A DNA stretch of 64,000 nt from Vulgatibacter incomptus (GCF_001263175.1 NZ_CP012332.1:62001-126000), one strand, 5' to 3'; shown: positions 48,106-58,667, numbered from the stretch's first letter. Numbers and translations: made by a program. Notes: a model not told the origin generated them from the sequence alone.

Positions 48106-51100
48106 ATGAGAGTTGGTTGTCCAGGCTGCAAGGCCACGTTTTCGATCGATGGGGGGCGTGTCCCGGCGGGCGGCATGCAGTTGAAGTGCCCCGAGTGCGG
48201 AGCCGTCTTCCGGGTCAGCCATCCGGGCGGTGGCGCACCGGGCCCCCGAGGAGCGGCTGGCGCGGTTGGACCGGCTGGGCCCGTGCCCCTCCCGGGCGCT
48301 CCGGCGGCGGGCGGGAACGGGGCCGGCGCGGTTCCTCTTCCGGGTTCTCCGGCGACGCCGGGCATCGGCGCGGCAGGGGCGGTTCCACTTCCGGGCTCTC
48401 CGGCCACCGGGGCGCCTGGTGCCGTACCTCTTCCGGGCTCGCCGGGAAGGGGCGCGGCCGGCGCGGTGCCTCTCCCCGGATTTCCGGCAGCGCCTCGCAC
48501 GCCTCCGTTCGGCGTATCGCCGTCGCCGACGAGCGAGTTCGACTTCGGACCTCCGCCGCCGTTCGGTGAACCGCCTTCCCCGACGAGCGAGTTCGACTTC
48601 GGACCTCCGCCGCCGTTCGGTGCGCCGCCTCCGCCGACGAGCGAGTTCGACTTCGGACCTCCGTCCGCGAACCCGTTCGGCTCCTCCGTTCCCGCGACGA
48701 ACGAGTTCGACTTCGCCCCGCCGCCCGGAGATCCATTCGGGTCTCGACCTCCGGCGACGAGCGAATTCGATTTCGGGCCACCGCCGGCGGATCCGTTCGG
48801 CGCTCCGCCACCGGCGTTCGGCGAGTTCGACCTCGACCCTTCGCCCGTCGGGCCGCCGGGGATCCGGCCTCCGCCGCCAGGCGTCGACGACCCCGTCTCG
48901 GGCCTCTTCGGAACGGCGAGCGGCGATTCTCCGCCTCCGCCGGTCGATCGCGACGATCTGCCGTCCTTCGACCCCTCCGGCTTCGATCTCACGCCGCCGC
49001 CCGCGTTCGCCACGGGCGGTCCTGCTGCGGCGCATCCCTCTTTCGGCTCGGACCTGCCCTTCTCGGCGCCCCACGAGAGTGGTGACGAGCCGGACATCCT
49101 CTCGTTCCTCGGGGGCGAGACGCCACCGAAGGCGATCCCGGCTCCGTCGAGCAGCGTCCCCGCCGCGCCTCCGGTCGATCGAGCCCCGATCGCCCCGCCT
49201 CCCTTGATCCCGGCAGGCGCTCCGCCTCCTCCCAGGGTCGCCCGATCGGCGGACGCACCAGGCCCCAAGCGAACCAAGAAGCCGAAGCGCGCGCCGATTC
49301 GCCCCATCGGGCGGCGGACGCTGATCCTCGCTGGCTCCGGCGCGGCGGTCCTCGCGGTGGCAGCCGTGACGGGCTACCTCCTCCTCGGCGACGGTGCGAA
49401 TGCTACGGCAACGGCTTCCGCGCCCCTCGTCTCCCAGGTGGCGGCGGAGCTCGATCGCGATCACTTCGCCGCGGCGAAGAAGGCGCTCCTCCTCGCCGAG
49501 AGCCAGCTCGACAACGAGCCCGAGGACGGCCTCGCCCACGCGATGCAGGCCCGGGTGGCCATCGTCCTGCAGCACCACTTCGGCGCCGACTCCCCGACGG
49601 CGGCCCAGGCCCGCTCGAAGATCGCGTCCGCGGATGTCTCGCGGCCAGGATGGCTCGAGGCGGTGGCCGCCGCGTCGTTCGCCGCCGGCGAGCCGAACGC
49701 GCAGCTCTCGCGCCTCGAGCAGGAGTTGACGCGCCGGCCCGGCGACCGCGACCTCCTCGCCCTCCTCGCAGAAGGCTCCATGCTCGCCGGCAAGCCGGAG
49801 GCCGCCGAGGCCTGGCTGCTCCAGCTCCTCGGGGTCTCGCCCAAGTCCCCCCTCGCCCTCCATGGCCTCGGCCTGCTGAAGCTCCGCAGCGGCGACCCGT
49901 CCGCGGCGGCGACGCGCTTCGAGGCGGCCCTCGAGGCGGATCCGCGGCACGCGTCGTCGGCGGTGGAGCTCGCGCGGATCGCCCTCTCGAAGGGCGAGCT
50001 GGACGAGGCGGTCCGGCAGCTCTCCCGTGGCCTGGAGAAGGACGCCGCCGAGGGGCTCGGGCCGCGCGATCGCTCGAAGGCCGAGCTCCTCTTCGGCGAC
50101 GTGCTCGCAAGGACCCGCAAGCCGGCGGAGGCAGAGGCGGCCTTTCGCCGGGCTCTCGCGCTGGACGCGAAGTCGGCCGACGTGCGCCGCGCCCTCGCAG
50201 GCTTCCTTCTCTCTCGGCATCGCAACGCGGAGGTGATCGAGCTCCTCCCTGCTGCCGAGGTCCGCGGCGATCCCTCCCTGGTGGAGACCTCGGTGGTCGC
50301 CTACCTCGCTCTGGGCAAGATGATCGACGCGGATGGGCTGGTGCGGGCGCTCATCGAGAAGAAGGGCGACCAGTCGAGGAGCTGGTATCTCCAGGGCCTG
50401 GTCCAGGCGAAGGCGGGCAACGAAGCCGAGGCCGTCCGATCGTTCGAACGGGCCGTTGAGCTCGAGCCTGACGGCATCGAGGCGCTCCTCGCCCTGGCCC
50501 GTGCGGAGCGGGAGGCGGGAAAGCTCGATCAGGCAAAGGCCGCCCTGGCCCGGGCGGAGGAGAAGGCGCCGCAGAGCCACCGGATCAAGACGGCGCTCGG
50601 CGAGCTCCGGCTCGCACAGGGCGACGCGAAGTCCGCGGTCCAGGCCTTCGACGAGGCCCTGCGGCTCGACGCGTCCGACGTGGAGGCCCTCGAGGGCAAG
50701 GGCCGGGTGCTCGAGAAGCTCGGCGACCTCGAAGGGGCCCTCGCGGCCTACCAGACGGCGACATCGATCGACGACTCCTCGATCGCAGGTCACCTCGGCG
50801 CAGGCTCGCTGCTCGCGCGAAAGGGCGACGCGAACGGGGCCGTCGAGGCGCTCGAGAAGGCCAAGGCGCTGGACCCGAAGAGCCCGCGGATCCGCATCGG
50901 GCTGGCCACGCTCCGGCTGGACGCGGGCGAGCTCGACCCGGCCATGGAGGAGGTCGAAGCGGCCCTCACCTCGGACGAGTCCAGCGCCGGGGCGTGGGCG
51001 CTCCGCTCCCGGATCCTCCGGGCGCGGGGGGAGGGCGCCGCCGCAGTCGACGCGATCCGGCGGGCCGTCGCCATCGAGCCCAAGAGACCCGCGTGGGCGC

Positions 51101-51642
51101 TCGAGCTCGGGGCGGCGTTCGAGGCAGCGGCGAACCCGACCGAGGCCCTCGCCGCCTATCGGAAGGCCCTTGGCCTTGCGCCCCGCAGCGCGGACGCCCT
51201 CGAGGGCGCGGGCCGGGTGCTCCTCGCCCTCGGCGGCACCGCCGACGCCGTGAAGAGCCTGGAATCGGCCCTCGCGGCGGATCCCGCTCGAACCCGCCTG
51301 CACGTCCCCATCGGCGACGGCTACATGCGGATGCGCCGGTTCCCGAACGCGATCGCCGCGTACCTGCAGGCGGCGAAGCAGCCCGACGCCAAGGGGATCG
51401 CGTTCAAGCTGGCGCGCGCCTACCAGGAGGAAGGCAAGAGCAGCGAGGCGATCGCCCAGTTCCAGCGCGCCCTGAAGGAGGATCCGGACGATTCGAACGC
51501 GTGGCGCTACCTGGGCTTCGCCTACAAGGAGAAGAACCGGCTGGGCGAAGCGATCGGAGCGTTCAAGACCTACCTGGAGAAGTCTCCGAAGGCGGACGAT
51601 CGAGCCGAGATCGAGGACGAGATCGCCACCCTCCGGCTCTGA
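48106..51642 (+). CDS. MJ0042 zinc-ribbon, EFDF-repeat, membrane-anchored TPR protein
   Basis: 1178 residues from the ATG at 48106, which puts the zinc ribbon (Cys5, Cys8, Cys28, Cys31) at the N-terminus as in other MJ0042 proteins; an upstream TTG is possible but less likely. Residues about 60-130: GAVPLPGSPA repeats. Residues 142-246: six tandem TSEFDFGPPPPFG-type motifs. Residues 406-428: one membrane helix after a basic stretch (KRTKKPKR), giving a cytoplasmic N-half. From about 440 to the end: roughly twenty TPR units, presumably periplasmic. The layout recalls zinc-ribbon proteins of myxobacterial envelope machines such as GltJ, but with a TPR domain instead of TonB domains. Likely a trans-envelope scaffold; partners unknown. 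Confidence 0.85.
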   Translation: MRVGCPGCKATFSIDGGRVPAGGMQLKCPECGAVFRVSHPGGGAPGPRGAAGAVGPAGPVPLPGAPAAGGNGAGAVPLPGSPATPGIGAAGAVPLPGSPATGAPGAVPLPGSPGRGAAGAVPLPGFPAAPRTPPFGVSPSPTSEFDFGPPPPFGEPPSPTSEFDFGPPPPFGAPPPPTSEFDFGPPSANPFGSSVPATNEFDFAPPPGDPFGSRPPATSEFDFGPPPADPFGAPPPAFGEFDLDPSPVGPPGIRPPPPGVDDPVSGLFGTASGDSPPPPVDRDDLPSFDPSGFDLTPPPAFATGGPAAAHPSFGSDLPFSAPHESGDEPDILSFLGGETPPKAIPAPSSSVPAAPPVDRAPIAPPPLIPAGAPPPPRVARSADAPGPKRTKKPKRAPIRPIGRRTLILAGSGAAVLAVAAVTGYLLLGDGANATATASAPLVSQVAAELDRDHFAAAKKALLLAESQLDNEPEDGLAHAMQARVAIVLQHHFGADSPTAAQARSKIASADVSRPGWLEAVAAASFAAGEPNAQLSRLEQELTRRPGDRDLLALLAEGSMLAGKPEAAEAWLLQLLGVSPKSPLALHGLGLLKLRSGDPSAAATRFEAALEADPRHASSAVELARIALSKGELDEAVRQLSRGLEKDAAEGLGPRDRSKAELLFGDVLARTRKPAEAEAAFRRALALDAKSADVRRALAGFLLSRHRNAEVIELLPAAEVRGDPSLVETSVVAYLALGKMIDADGLVRALIEKKGDQSRSWYLQGLVQAKAGNEAEAVRSFERAVELEPDGIEALLALARAEREAGKLDQAKAALARAEEKAPQSHRIKTALGELRLAQGDAKSAVQAFDEALRLDASDVEALEGKGRVLEKLGDLEGALAAYQTATSIDDSSIAGHLGAGSLLARKGDANGAVEALEKAKALDPKSPRIRIGLATLRLDAGELDPAMEEVEAALTSDESSAGAWALRSRILRARGEGAAAVDAIRRAVAIEPKRPAWALELGAAFEAAANPTEALAAYRKALGLAPRSADALEGAGRVLLALGGTADAVKSLESALAADPARTRLHVPIGDGYMRMRRFPNAIAAYLQAAKQPDAKGIAFKLARAYQEEGKSSEAIAQFQRALKEDPDDSNAWRYLGFAYKEKNRLGEAIGAFKTYLEKSPKADDRAEIEDEIATLRL

Positions 51643-51686
51643 TCGACTCTGCTATATCGACCACTCGCGACTCGAGGAGCGGACAC

Positions 51687-52229
51687 ATGGGGTTCAAGGA
51701 GCGCCGGACAGATGCCGAGGCGACGCTGCGAGCGGCGCGGAGCGCTGCGGTCGATGGGAGGGCCCCGCCTCCGAGGGCGCTCGAGTCGGACGGATACGCG
51801 TTCCTGCTCGCCGACGTGGATCTGCAGGTGTCGATCCTCGGCCGTCCGATCGGTCCGGTCGAGCTCTCGATGTCGGAGCTTCGCGGGAAGCTGCAGGCCT
51901 GCGCCGGTGCGCCCCCGTATCGGACGGAGGCGGCCAGCGAGGCCTACACCTACCCGTTGCTCCTCTGCGGCTTCGACGGCCAGGTGACCGAGGCCTACCT
52001 CTTCGCGGGCAGCGACGGCCCGATGCTGGGCGGCGACGAGGCCAAGCGCCCGGACTGGCCCAGGGTCATCGCCGCGCTGGAGGCGGCGCTCTCGCGGATC
52101 GACGCGGTCGACTACGAGGACAAGGTCTACGACCCGGACGCCGAGGCGTGGATCTACTACGGCGTGCGCGGGGGCGAGTCCTTCGAGGAGGCGGTGGAAG
52201 GCGAGGATCCGCCGGAGTGGGCGGACTAA
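51687..52229 (+). CDS. Conserved-looking hypothetical protein
   Basis: 180 residues; ATG at 51687 with GAGGAG 7 nt upstream, 44 nt after the TPR gene and possibly co-transcribed. No recognised domain, signal or membrane helix. Acidic C-terminus (SFEEAVEGEDPPEWAD). The segment FLLADVDLQVSILGRPIGPVEL and a central YTYPLLLCGFDG look like beta structure. Codon use is like its neighbours. Function not known. Confidence 0.75.
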   Translation: MGFKERRTDAEATLRAARSAAVDGRAPPPRALESDGYAFLLADVDLQVSILGRPIGPVELSMSELRGKLQACAGAPPYRTEAASEAYTYPLLLCGFDGQVTEAYLFAGSDGPMLGGDEAKRPDWPRVIAALEAALSRIDAVDYEDKVYDPDAEAWIYYGVRGGESFEEAVEGEDPPEWAD

Positions 52230-52278
52230 GAGGCGGATTTCCTGGAACGGGAGCGTCTCCGCGCGGAACGCGACGTCG

Positions 52279-53600
<1,322 letters not shown>

Positions 53601-53617
53601 AGAATCGTCATTTTCGC

Positions 53618-53646
53618 TTGCCCATCCGCAAAAGGCCATGCTAGAG
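53618..53646 (+). promoter_or_regulatory. Candidate promoter of the first tRNA-Ser genes
   Basis: TTGCCC (53618-53623), 17-nt spacer, CTAGAG (53641-53646), 64 nt before the first tRNA. The -10 box is weak, so read-through from serS is possible. Confidence 0.35.
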
Positions 53647-53710
53647 ACCGCGCCCACGCTGGATGCTTCCAGCGGCTCCCGAACGGCGCAAGCCGGGCGA
53701 GTCGCCGACT

Positions 53711-53802
53711 GGAGGAGTGGCCGAGCGGTTTATGGCGGCGGTCTTGAAAACCGCTGGGCGCTGAAAGGCGTCCCGAAGGTTCGAATCCTTCCTCCTCCGC
53801 CA
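53711..53802 (+). tRNA. tRNA-Ser (anticodon TGA)
   Basis: Acceptor GGAGGAG pairs with CTCCTCC, discriminator G, encoded CCA. Anticodon stem GCGGT/ACCGC with loop CTTGAAA; anticodon TGA at 53745-53747. Long class II variable arm and GGTTCGAATCC T-arm. Reads UCA and related serine codons. Confidence 0.95.
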
Positions 53803-53857
53803 ACGAAAAGTGAATAGCAGTACCGACGGGTGGATGGTAGGAATGCCCATCGTATTC

Positions 53858-53949
53858 GGAGAGATGGCCGAGAGGCTGAAGGCACCGGTTTGCTAAACCG
53901 GCATACGGGTCAAACTGTATCGAGGGTTCGAATCCCTCTCTCTCCGCCA
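53858..53949 (+). tRNA. tRNA-Ser (anticodon GCT)
   Basis: Acceptor GGAGAGA/TCTCTCC, discriminator G, encoded CCA; anticodon stem CCGGT/ACCGG with loop TTGCTAA, anticodon GCT at 53892-53894; long variable arm. Reads AGC and AGU. Confidence 0.95.
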
Positions 53950-53968
53950 AGAAGTGAAGGAAGAAAAC

Positions 53969-54045
53969 GGGCCCTTAGCTCAGCTGGATAGAGCGTCGGA
54001 CTACGAATCCGAAGGCCGCAGGTTCGAATCCTGCAGGGCCCGCCA
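53969..54045 (+). tRNA. tRNA-Arg (anticodon ACG)
   Basis: Acceptor GGGCCCT/AGGGCCC, discriminator G, encoded CCA; anticodon stem TCGGA/TCCGA with loop CTACGAA, anticodon ACG at 54003-54005. Its A34 must become inosine to read CGC and CGA. The modifying enzyme gene tadA starts 6 nt after the CCA. Confidence 0.96.
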
Positions 54046-54051
54046 AGTATC

Positions 54052-54516
54052 ATGTCCCCCACCGATGACCACTTTCTCGAACTTGCACTAATCGAGGCGA
54101 GAAAGGCCGCAGAAGAAGACGAGGTTCCAGTGGGAGCCGTCGCCGTCTTCGAAGGCCAGGTCGTCGGGACGGGACGAAACGCCAGGGAACGGAGGGCCGA
54201 CCCGCTGGCGCACGCCGAGCTCGAGGCGATCCGCGAGGCATCGCGGACGCTGGGCCGGTGGCGGCTGACGGGGGTCACCCTCTACGTGACCCTGGAGCCC
54301 TGCGCGATGTGCGCAGGGGCGGTGGTGAACGCCAGGGTCGATCGCCTCGTGTACGGCGCGAGCGACCCCAAGGCCGGCGCGGTAGGGTCTCTCTACGAGC
54401 TCTGTACCGACCGGCGGCTGAATCACCGGGTGGAGGTGGTGAGCGGGGTGAGGGCCGTCGAGGCCGGGACCCTCCTCACGGAGTTCTTCCGCCGCAAGCG
54501 TGCGGCGGCGCGGTAG
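54052..54516 (+). CDS. tadA: tRNA adenosine(34) deaminase
   Basis: 154 residues. Deaminates A34 of tRNA-Arg(ACG) to inosine. Zinc and catalytic motifs are complete: HAE (His54, Glu56) and PCAMC (Cys84, Cys87). The ATG lies 6 nt after the CCA of its own substrate tRNA, with no Shine-Dalgarno, so it is probably co-transcribed with the tRNA and released by 3' processing as an almost leaderless message. An antisense open frame here is a shadow. Confidence 0.95.
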   Translation: MSPTDDHFLELALIEARKAAEEDEVPVGAVAVFEGQVVGTGRNARERRADPLAHAELEAIREASRTLGRWRLTGVTLYVTLEPCAMCAGAVVNARVDRLVYGASDPKAGAVGSLYELCTDRRLNHRVEVVSGVRAVEAGTLLTEFFRRKRAAAR

Positions 54517-54520
54517 TTTC

Positions 54521-54611
54521 GGAGAGATGGCCGAGCTGGTCGAAGGCGCCTGACTCGAAATCAGGTGTACCGGTAACGGTACCGGGGGTTCGAATCCCTC
54601 TCTCTCCGCCA
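54521..54611 (+). tRNA. tRNA-Ser (anticodon CGA)
   Basis: Starts 4 nt after the tadA stop. Acceptor GGAGAGA/TCTCTCC, discriminator G, encoded CCA; anticodon stem CCTGA/TCAGG, loop CTCGAAA, anticodon CGA at 54556-54558; long variable arm. Reads UCG, a frequent codon in this GC-rich DNA. Probably co-transcribed with tadA. Confidence 0.95.
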
Positions 54612-54676
54612 GTTTTTCCCGGGAAACCGGGCGCTAGAATCGAAAAGGTGCGGCCCGAGCCGCGCCGGCAGAATTG

Positions 54677-54766
<90 letters not shown>

Positions 54767-54780
54767 GTTTCGTGGATTGC

Positions 54781-54879
<99 letters not shown>

Positions 54880-54929
54880 ACCATCTGGACGTCCCCCGGG
54901 CCTGAAGGTCCGGCGTGCGAGTTCTCGAG

Positions 54930-54973
54930 AGCGGGAGAGGATCCAAATGGATCCTCTCCCGCTTTCGTCTTTT
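54930..54973 (+). terminator. Intrinsic terminator after the SRP RNA
   Basis: AGCGGGAGAGGATCC (54930-54944) pairs perfectly with GGATCCTCTCCCGCT (54949-54963), followed by TTCGTCTTTT. Confidence 0.9.
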
Positions 54974-55002
54974 AAGGGCGCCTTCGTGCGCCCTTTCGTT
55001 TT
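54974..55002 (+). terminator. Second, tandem terminator
   Basis: AAGGGCGC (54974-54981) pairs with GCGCCCTT (54988-54995) over a 6-nt loop, followed by TCGTTTTC. It backs up the first terminator and separates the RNA genes from dnaX. Confidence 0.75.
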
Positions 55003-55053
55003 CGCAAGGGAAGGGCTACACCACGGGCTCGATTCCGCAAGGAGGCCCGCCCC

Positions 55054-57189
55054 GTGAGCTACCTCGTCCTCGCCCGCAAGTGGCGGCCCCAGGCGTTCGG
55101 CGACGTCACGGGCCAGGAGCACGTCGTCCGGACGCTGGCCAACGCCATCGCCCAGGGCCGGCTGGCCCACGCCTTCCTCCTCTGCGGGCCCCGGGGCGTC
55201 GGCAAGACCACCACGGCTAGGCTCCTCGCCCGGGCGCTCAACTGCGAGAGCGGCCCCACCGCCCAGCCCTGCGGCACCTGCGTCCCCTGCAGGGAGATCG
55301 TCGCCGGCTCCTCCGTGGACGTGGTGGAGATCGACGGCGCGTCGAACAACGGCGTCGACAGCGTTCGCGAGCTTCGGGAGGCCGCGCGCTACCTGCCGCA
55401 GCGGGATCGCCACAAGGTCTTCATCATCGACGAGGTCCACATGCTCTCGGTGGCGGCGTTCAACGCCCTGCTGAAGACGCTGGAGGAGCCTCCTCCCCAC
55501 GTGAAGTTCATCTTCGCGACCACCGACCCCCAGAAGCTGCCGGAGACGATCCTCTCGCGGGTCCAGCGGCACAACTTCCGCCGGGTGCCGGCAGCCAAGA
55601 TGGTCGGCAGGCTCCGCGGGATCTGCGACGAGGAGGGGATCACCATCTCCGACCGCAGCCTCGGGCTCATCGCCCGCCAGGCCGACGGCGGCATGCGCGA
55701 CGCCCTCTCGCTCCTCGACCAGCTCCTCTCGTCGGTGGGGATGGAGATCGACGACGCCTCCGCCGAGGAGGCGCTCGGGCTCGTGGATCGCACGGTGGTC
55801 CACGCCGTGGCGGACGCGCTCCTCGATCGCGACGGTAAGCGGATGGTCGAGCTCCTCGCCGGGGTCTACGAGAGGGGCATCGAGGCGAAGCGGCTCTGCG
55901 AGGAGCTCGCGCTCCAGCTGCGCGACCTCGTCTACGTGAAGGCGGTCGGGAGCGCGCCGGCGGATCGCGGGGACGCCGAGGAGCAGGCGCTGCGGGAGCA
56001 GGCGGCGAAGGCCGATCCCGAGCATCTCGCGCGGCTCTTCGATCGGGTCCACGGCTCGATCCGCGAGCTCTCCTTCGCGGCGCAGCCCCGGCTCGCTCTG
56101 GAGGTGGCGCTGCTCTCGGCGGTCCACATGGCGCCGGCGCAGAGCCTCGCCGCGGTGGCCGCGCGTCTCGAGGCCGTGGCGGCGGGGTTGGCGGGGAATG
56201 CGCCTTCGCAGAGTGCCCAGGCTGTCGGCACCCGGCAGGCGGCTCGCCCTCCTGCAGCGGCCCGATCGCAGGGCGCGCCGTCGGCGGCTTCGGCAGCTCC
56301 TGTGCCTCCTGCATCTCCTGCACCTCCTGCGGCCAGGCAGCCGACGCCCCACGCGCCTTCGCGGCAGCCCATGGGGCGGCCTTCGTCTCCTCCTGTCCCC
56401 GAGGACGATCTGATCGGCCAGGTGGAGGCCCTCGCCCGTGCCCGTGCGGCGCCGAGGCAGGCGGGCGGACGGGCGCCGGGACGCGGCGCTCCTGCGGGCG
56501 GCAGCGACGACGAGGGCGAAGGCGGCTCTTCGGGGCCGTTCGCGGCTTGGGACGAGCCTTCACCGCCGCCGTTCGCGCCCGGCCCGGAGCGTGCGTTTCG
56601 CGGGGACGAGCCGCCGCCCTTTGCTGGGGCGGAGCTGCAGCGCGCTCCCGCCTTCCGGGGCAACGAGACCCCGTTCCCGCCCGATTTTCCGGAGATCCCT
56701 TCGCGGATCTTCGCTCCGGAGGCCTCGCCAGGGGGCTGCGCGACCAACGAGTGCGGCGAGCCCGCAGGAATGGACGATCCCTCCCTCGGGATCCGCGAGC
56801 GGTGGAGGCGCGCCCTCGAGTGGCTGCGCGGCAAGGACTCGATGGCTTGCACCTTCCTCTCGGAGGGGCGGCTCGCCTGGCTCCGTGAGGGTGAGGTGGC
56901 GGTGGGCTATTCGCGGGAGCAGGCCTTCTTTCGCTCCCAGCTCGAGAGCCCCGCCTCGCGGAGCGCGGTCGAGGAGCTCCTCGCCACGTATTTCGGGAGG
57001 CCCACGAGGCTTCGGCTCCAGGACGCGGCGGAGGACGCCGGTTCGTCGGTGGCCGAAGAGGATCGGAGGTCCCGGGACGATCGGGCGCGGCGTCTCCGCT
57101 CCGAGGCGAGGGAGCATCCGTCGGTGCTGGCCGCGCTTTCCGTCTTCGGCGGCGAGATCGACGGCATCGACGTGTTGGAAGAGCGGTAG
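55054..57189 (+). CDS. dnaX: DNA polymerase III subunits gamma/tau
   Basis: 711 residues, GTG start with GGAGG 8 nt upstream. Clamp-loader ATPase: Walker A GPRGVGKT (45-52), four-Cys zinc site (Cys64, 73, 76, 79), DEVHMLS, and LSRVQRHNF in the arginine-finger region. Residues about 370-560 are a Pro/Ala/Arg-rich linker, then a tau-like C-terminal domain. No obvious A-rich slippery site for making gamma by frameshift was seen. First gene of dnaX-ybaB-recR-sixA. Confidence 0.96.
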   Translation: MSYLVLARKWRPQAFGDVTGQEHVVRTLANAIAQGRLAHAFLLCGPRGVGKTTTARLLARALNCESGPTAQPCGTCVPCREIVAGSSVDVVEIDGASNNGVDSVRELREAARYLPQRDRHKVFIIDEVHMLSVAAFNALLKTLEEPPPHVKFIFATTDPQKLPETILSRVQRHNFRRVPAAKMVGRLRGICDEEGITISDRSLGLIARQADGGMRDALSLLDQLLSSVGMEIDDASAEEALGLVDRTVVHAVADALLDRDGKRMVELLAGVYERGIEAKRLCEELALQLRDLVYVKAVGSAPADRGDAEEQALREQAAKADPEHLARLFDRVHGSIRELSFAAQPRLALEVALLSAVHMAPAQSLAAVAARLEAVAAGLAGNAPSQSAQAVGTRQAARPPAAARSQGAPSAASAAPVPPASPAPPAARQPTPHAPSRQPMGRPSSPPVPEDDLIGQVEALARARAAPRQAGGRAPGRGAPAGGSDDEGEGGSSGPFAAWDEPSPPPFAPGPERAFRGDEPPPFAGAELQRAPAFRGNETPFPPDFPEIPSRIFAPEASPGGCATNECGEPAGMDDPSLGIRERWRRALEWLRGKDSMACTFLSEGRLAWLREGEVAVGYSREQAFFRSQLESPASRSAVEELLATYFGRPTRLRLQDAAEDAGSSVAEEDRRSRDDRARRLRSEAREHPSVLAALSVFGGEIDGIDVLEER

Positions 57190-57238
57190 ACTCCGCGGCC
57201 GCTGAAGCAACCAGAGAAAAGAACGGAAGGACGAGACG

Positions 57239-57562
57239 ATGCCCGGCTTCGACTACAACACGCTGATGCGCCAGGTCCGCAAGATGCAGGAGGAGGCGGC
57301 CAAGAAGAAGGAAGAGCTCGCCGCCACCGTGCGGGTCGAGGGCAAGGCCGGAGACGGCCTCGTGGTGGCCACGGTCAACGGCGTGCGCGAGGTCGTCGCG
57401 CTCAAGATCGATCCCAAGGCGGTCGATCCGTCCGACGTCTCCATGCTCGAGGATCTGATCATCGCCGCCGTCAACCAGGCGATGCAGGAGGCCAAGGTCA
57501 AGGAAGACGCGGAGATGGGCAAGCTCACCGGCGGGATCAAGATCCCCGGCCTCACGATGTAG
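57239..57562 (+). CDS. ybaB: YbaB/EbfC nucleoid-associated protein
   Basis: 107 residues, preceded by GGAAGGA. DNA-binding dimer of the YbaB/EbfC family: MRQVRKMQEEAAKKKEELAAT, then a beta-sheet core (GLVVATVNG) and MLEDLIIAAVNQAMQEAK. Located between dnaX and recR as in most bacteria, 49 nt after dnaX and 8 nt before recR. Confidence 0.95.
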   Translation: MPGFDYNTLMRQVRKMQEEAAKKKEELAATVRVEGKAGDGLVVATVNGVREVVALKIDPKAVDPSDVSMLEDLIIAAVNQAMQEAKVKEDAEMGKLTGGIKIPGLTM

Positions 57563-57570
57563 GTGCCCGT

Positions 57571-58167
57571 TTGACGCCCGACCCGATTCAGCGCCTCACC
57601 GCCGAGCTCGCGAAGCTCCCCGGCATCGGCGAGAAGACGGCCCAGCGGCTCGCCTTCCACGTCCTGCGGGCCAAGGCGGACTACGCCCGGGACCTCGCGA
57701 AGGCCCTCGTGGACGTAGTGGAAAAGGTCCGGCTCTGCAGCGTGTGCTGCAGCCTGACCGAGGCGGACCCTTGCGCGGTCTGCCTCGATCCCAGGCGGGA
57801 CGGACGTCTCCTCTGCGTGGTGGAGAGCGTGCCGGATCTCCTGGCCGTGGAGCGCACCCGGGAGTTCCGGGGCCGCTACCACGTGCTCCACGGCGCGCTC
57901 TCGCCTCTCGATGGAATCGGGCCGGACCAGCTCCGGATCAAGGAGCTCCTCGCCCGGCTCGGCGGATCCGAGGTGGTCGAGGAGGTCATCGTCGCCACCA
58001 ACCCCGACATCGAGGGGGAGGCGACCGCGCTCTACCTCACCCGGCTTTTGCGGCCGGCTGGTGTGCGCGTGACCCGGATCGCCCAGGGCGTGCCCATGGG
58101 CGGAGACCTCGAGTACGCCGACCAGGTCACCCTCGCGAGGGCGTTGTCGGGCCGGCGGGAGATCTGA
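57571..58167 (+). CDS. recR: Recombination mediator RecR
   Basis: 198 residues with a TTG start (MTPDPIQRLTAELAKLPGIGEKTAQRL follows as in the family); AGGTG precedes it. Helix-hairpin-helix (LPGIGEKTAQRL), four-Cys zinc finger (CSVCC..CAVC), and Toprim domain (LLCVVESVPDLLAVE). Works with RecO to load RecA at gaps. Its TGA overlaps the ATG of sixA. Confidence 0.96.
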   Translation: MTPDPIQRLTAELAKLPGIGEKTAQRLAFHVLRAKADYARDLAKALVDVVEKVRLCSVCCSLTEADPCAVCLDPRRDGRLLCVVESVPDLLAVERTREFRGRYHVLHGALSPLDGIGPDQLRIKELLARLGGSEVVEEVIVATNPDIEGEATALYLTRLLRPAGVRVTRIAQGVPMGGDLEYADQVTLARALSGRREI

Positions 58168-58667
58168 TGCGGGTCTATCTCATGCGCCACGGCGAGGCCG
58201 CCGACGTCGGCGGCTACGACCGGGACGACGACCGGCCCCTCACCTCCGATGGCCGGCGCCGCGTGCGCCTGGGCGCGAAGCTCTGGGCCGAGAGAGGCGA
58301 TCCGGCCCCCGAGGCTTGGCTCGTCTCACCCCTGGTGAGGGCGGTTCAGACTGCCGAGATCTGCGCGTCGGCGTTCGCGTCCGAGAGCCCGATCGAGGTG
58401 AGTCGGGAGCTGCTCCCCGACGCCCGGGTCTCGGTCGCCGCGGAGCGAATCGAGAGGGAGGCCGCCTCTGCCATCGCCCTCGTGGGCCACCAGCCGCTGA
58501 TGGGAGGCCTCGCCGCCTACCTCCTCGGCCTCCGCACCGTCCCCTCCCAGGTCCAGCCCGGCGCGATCCTCGCGATCGATCTCCAGGACGAGGGCGCAGG
58601 CCGCCTCGCGTGGCACCTCGTGCCGAACGCCGACGGTCAGGGCCCGCGGATCCTCGTGCCCGCCTGA
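58167..58667 (+). CDS. sixA: Histidine phosphatase SixA
   Basis: 166 residues; start ATG overlaps the recR stop (TGATG). Histidine phosphatase superfamily with catalytic RHGE near the N-terminus, SPLVRAVQTAEI, and the second His in LVGHQP. SixA-type enzymes act on phosphohistidine of phosphorelay proteins; the exact target here is unknown. Convergent with treZ, 26 nt apart. Confidence 0.9.
   Translation: MRVYLMRHGEAADVGGYDRDDDRPLTSDGRRRVRLGAKLWAERGDPAPEAWLVSPLVRAVQTAEICASAFASESPIEVSRELLPDARVSVAAERIEREAASAIALVGHQPLMGGLAAYLLGLRTVPSQVQPGAILAIDLQDEGAGRLAWHLVPNADGQGPRILVPA

Noticed and set aside
55054-57189. Programmed frameshift in dnaX
   Set aside because: No A-rich slippery run with a downstream hairpin could be seen; gamma may arise otherwise or not at all.
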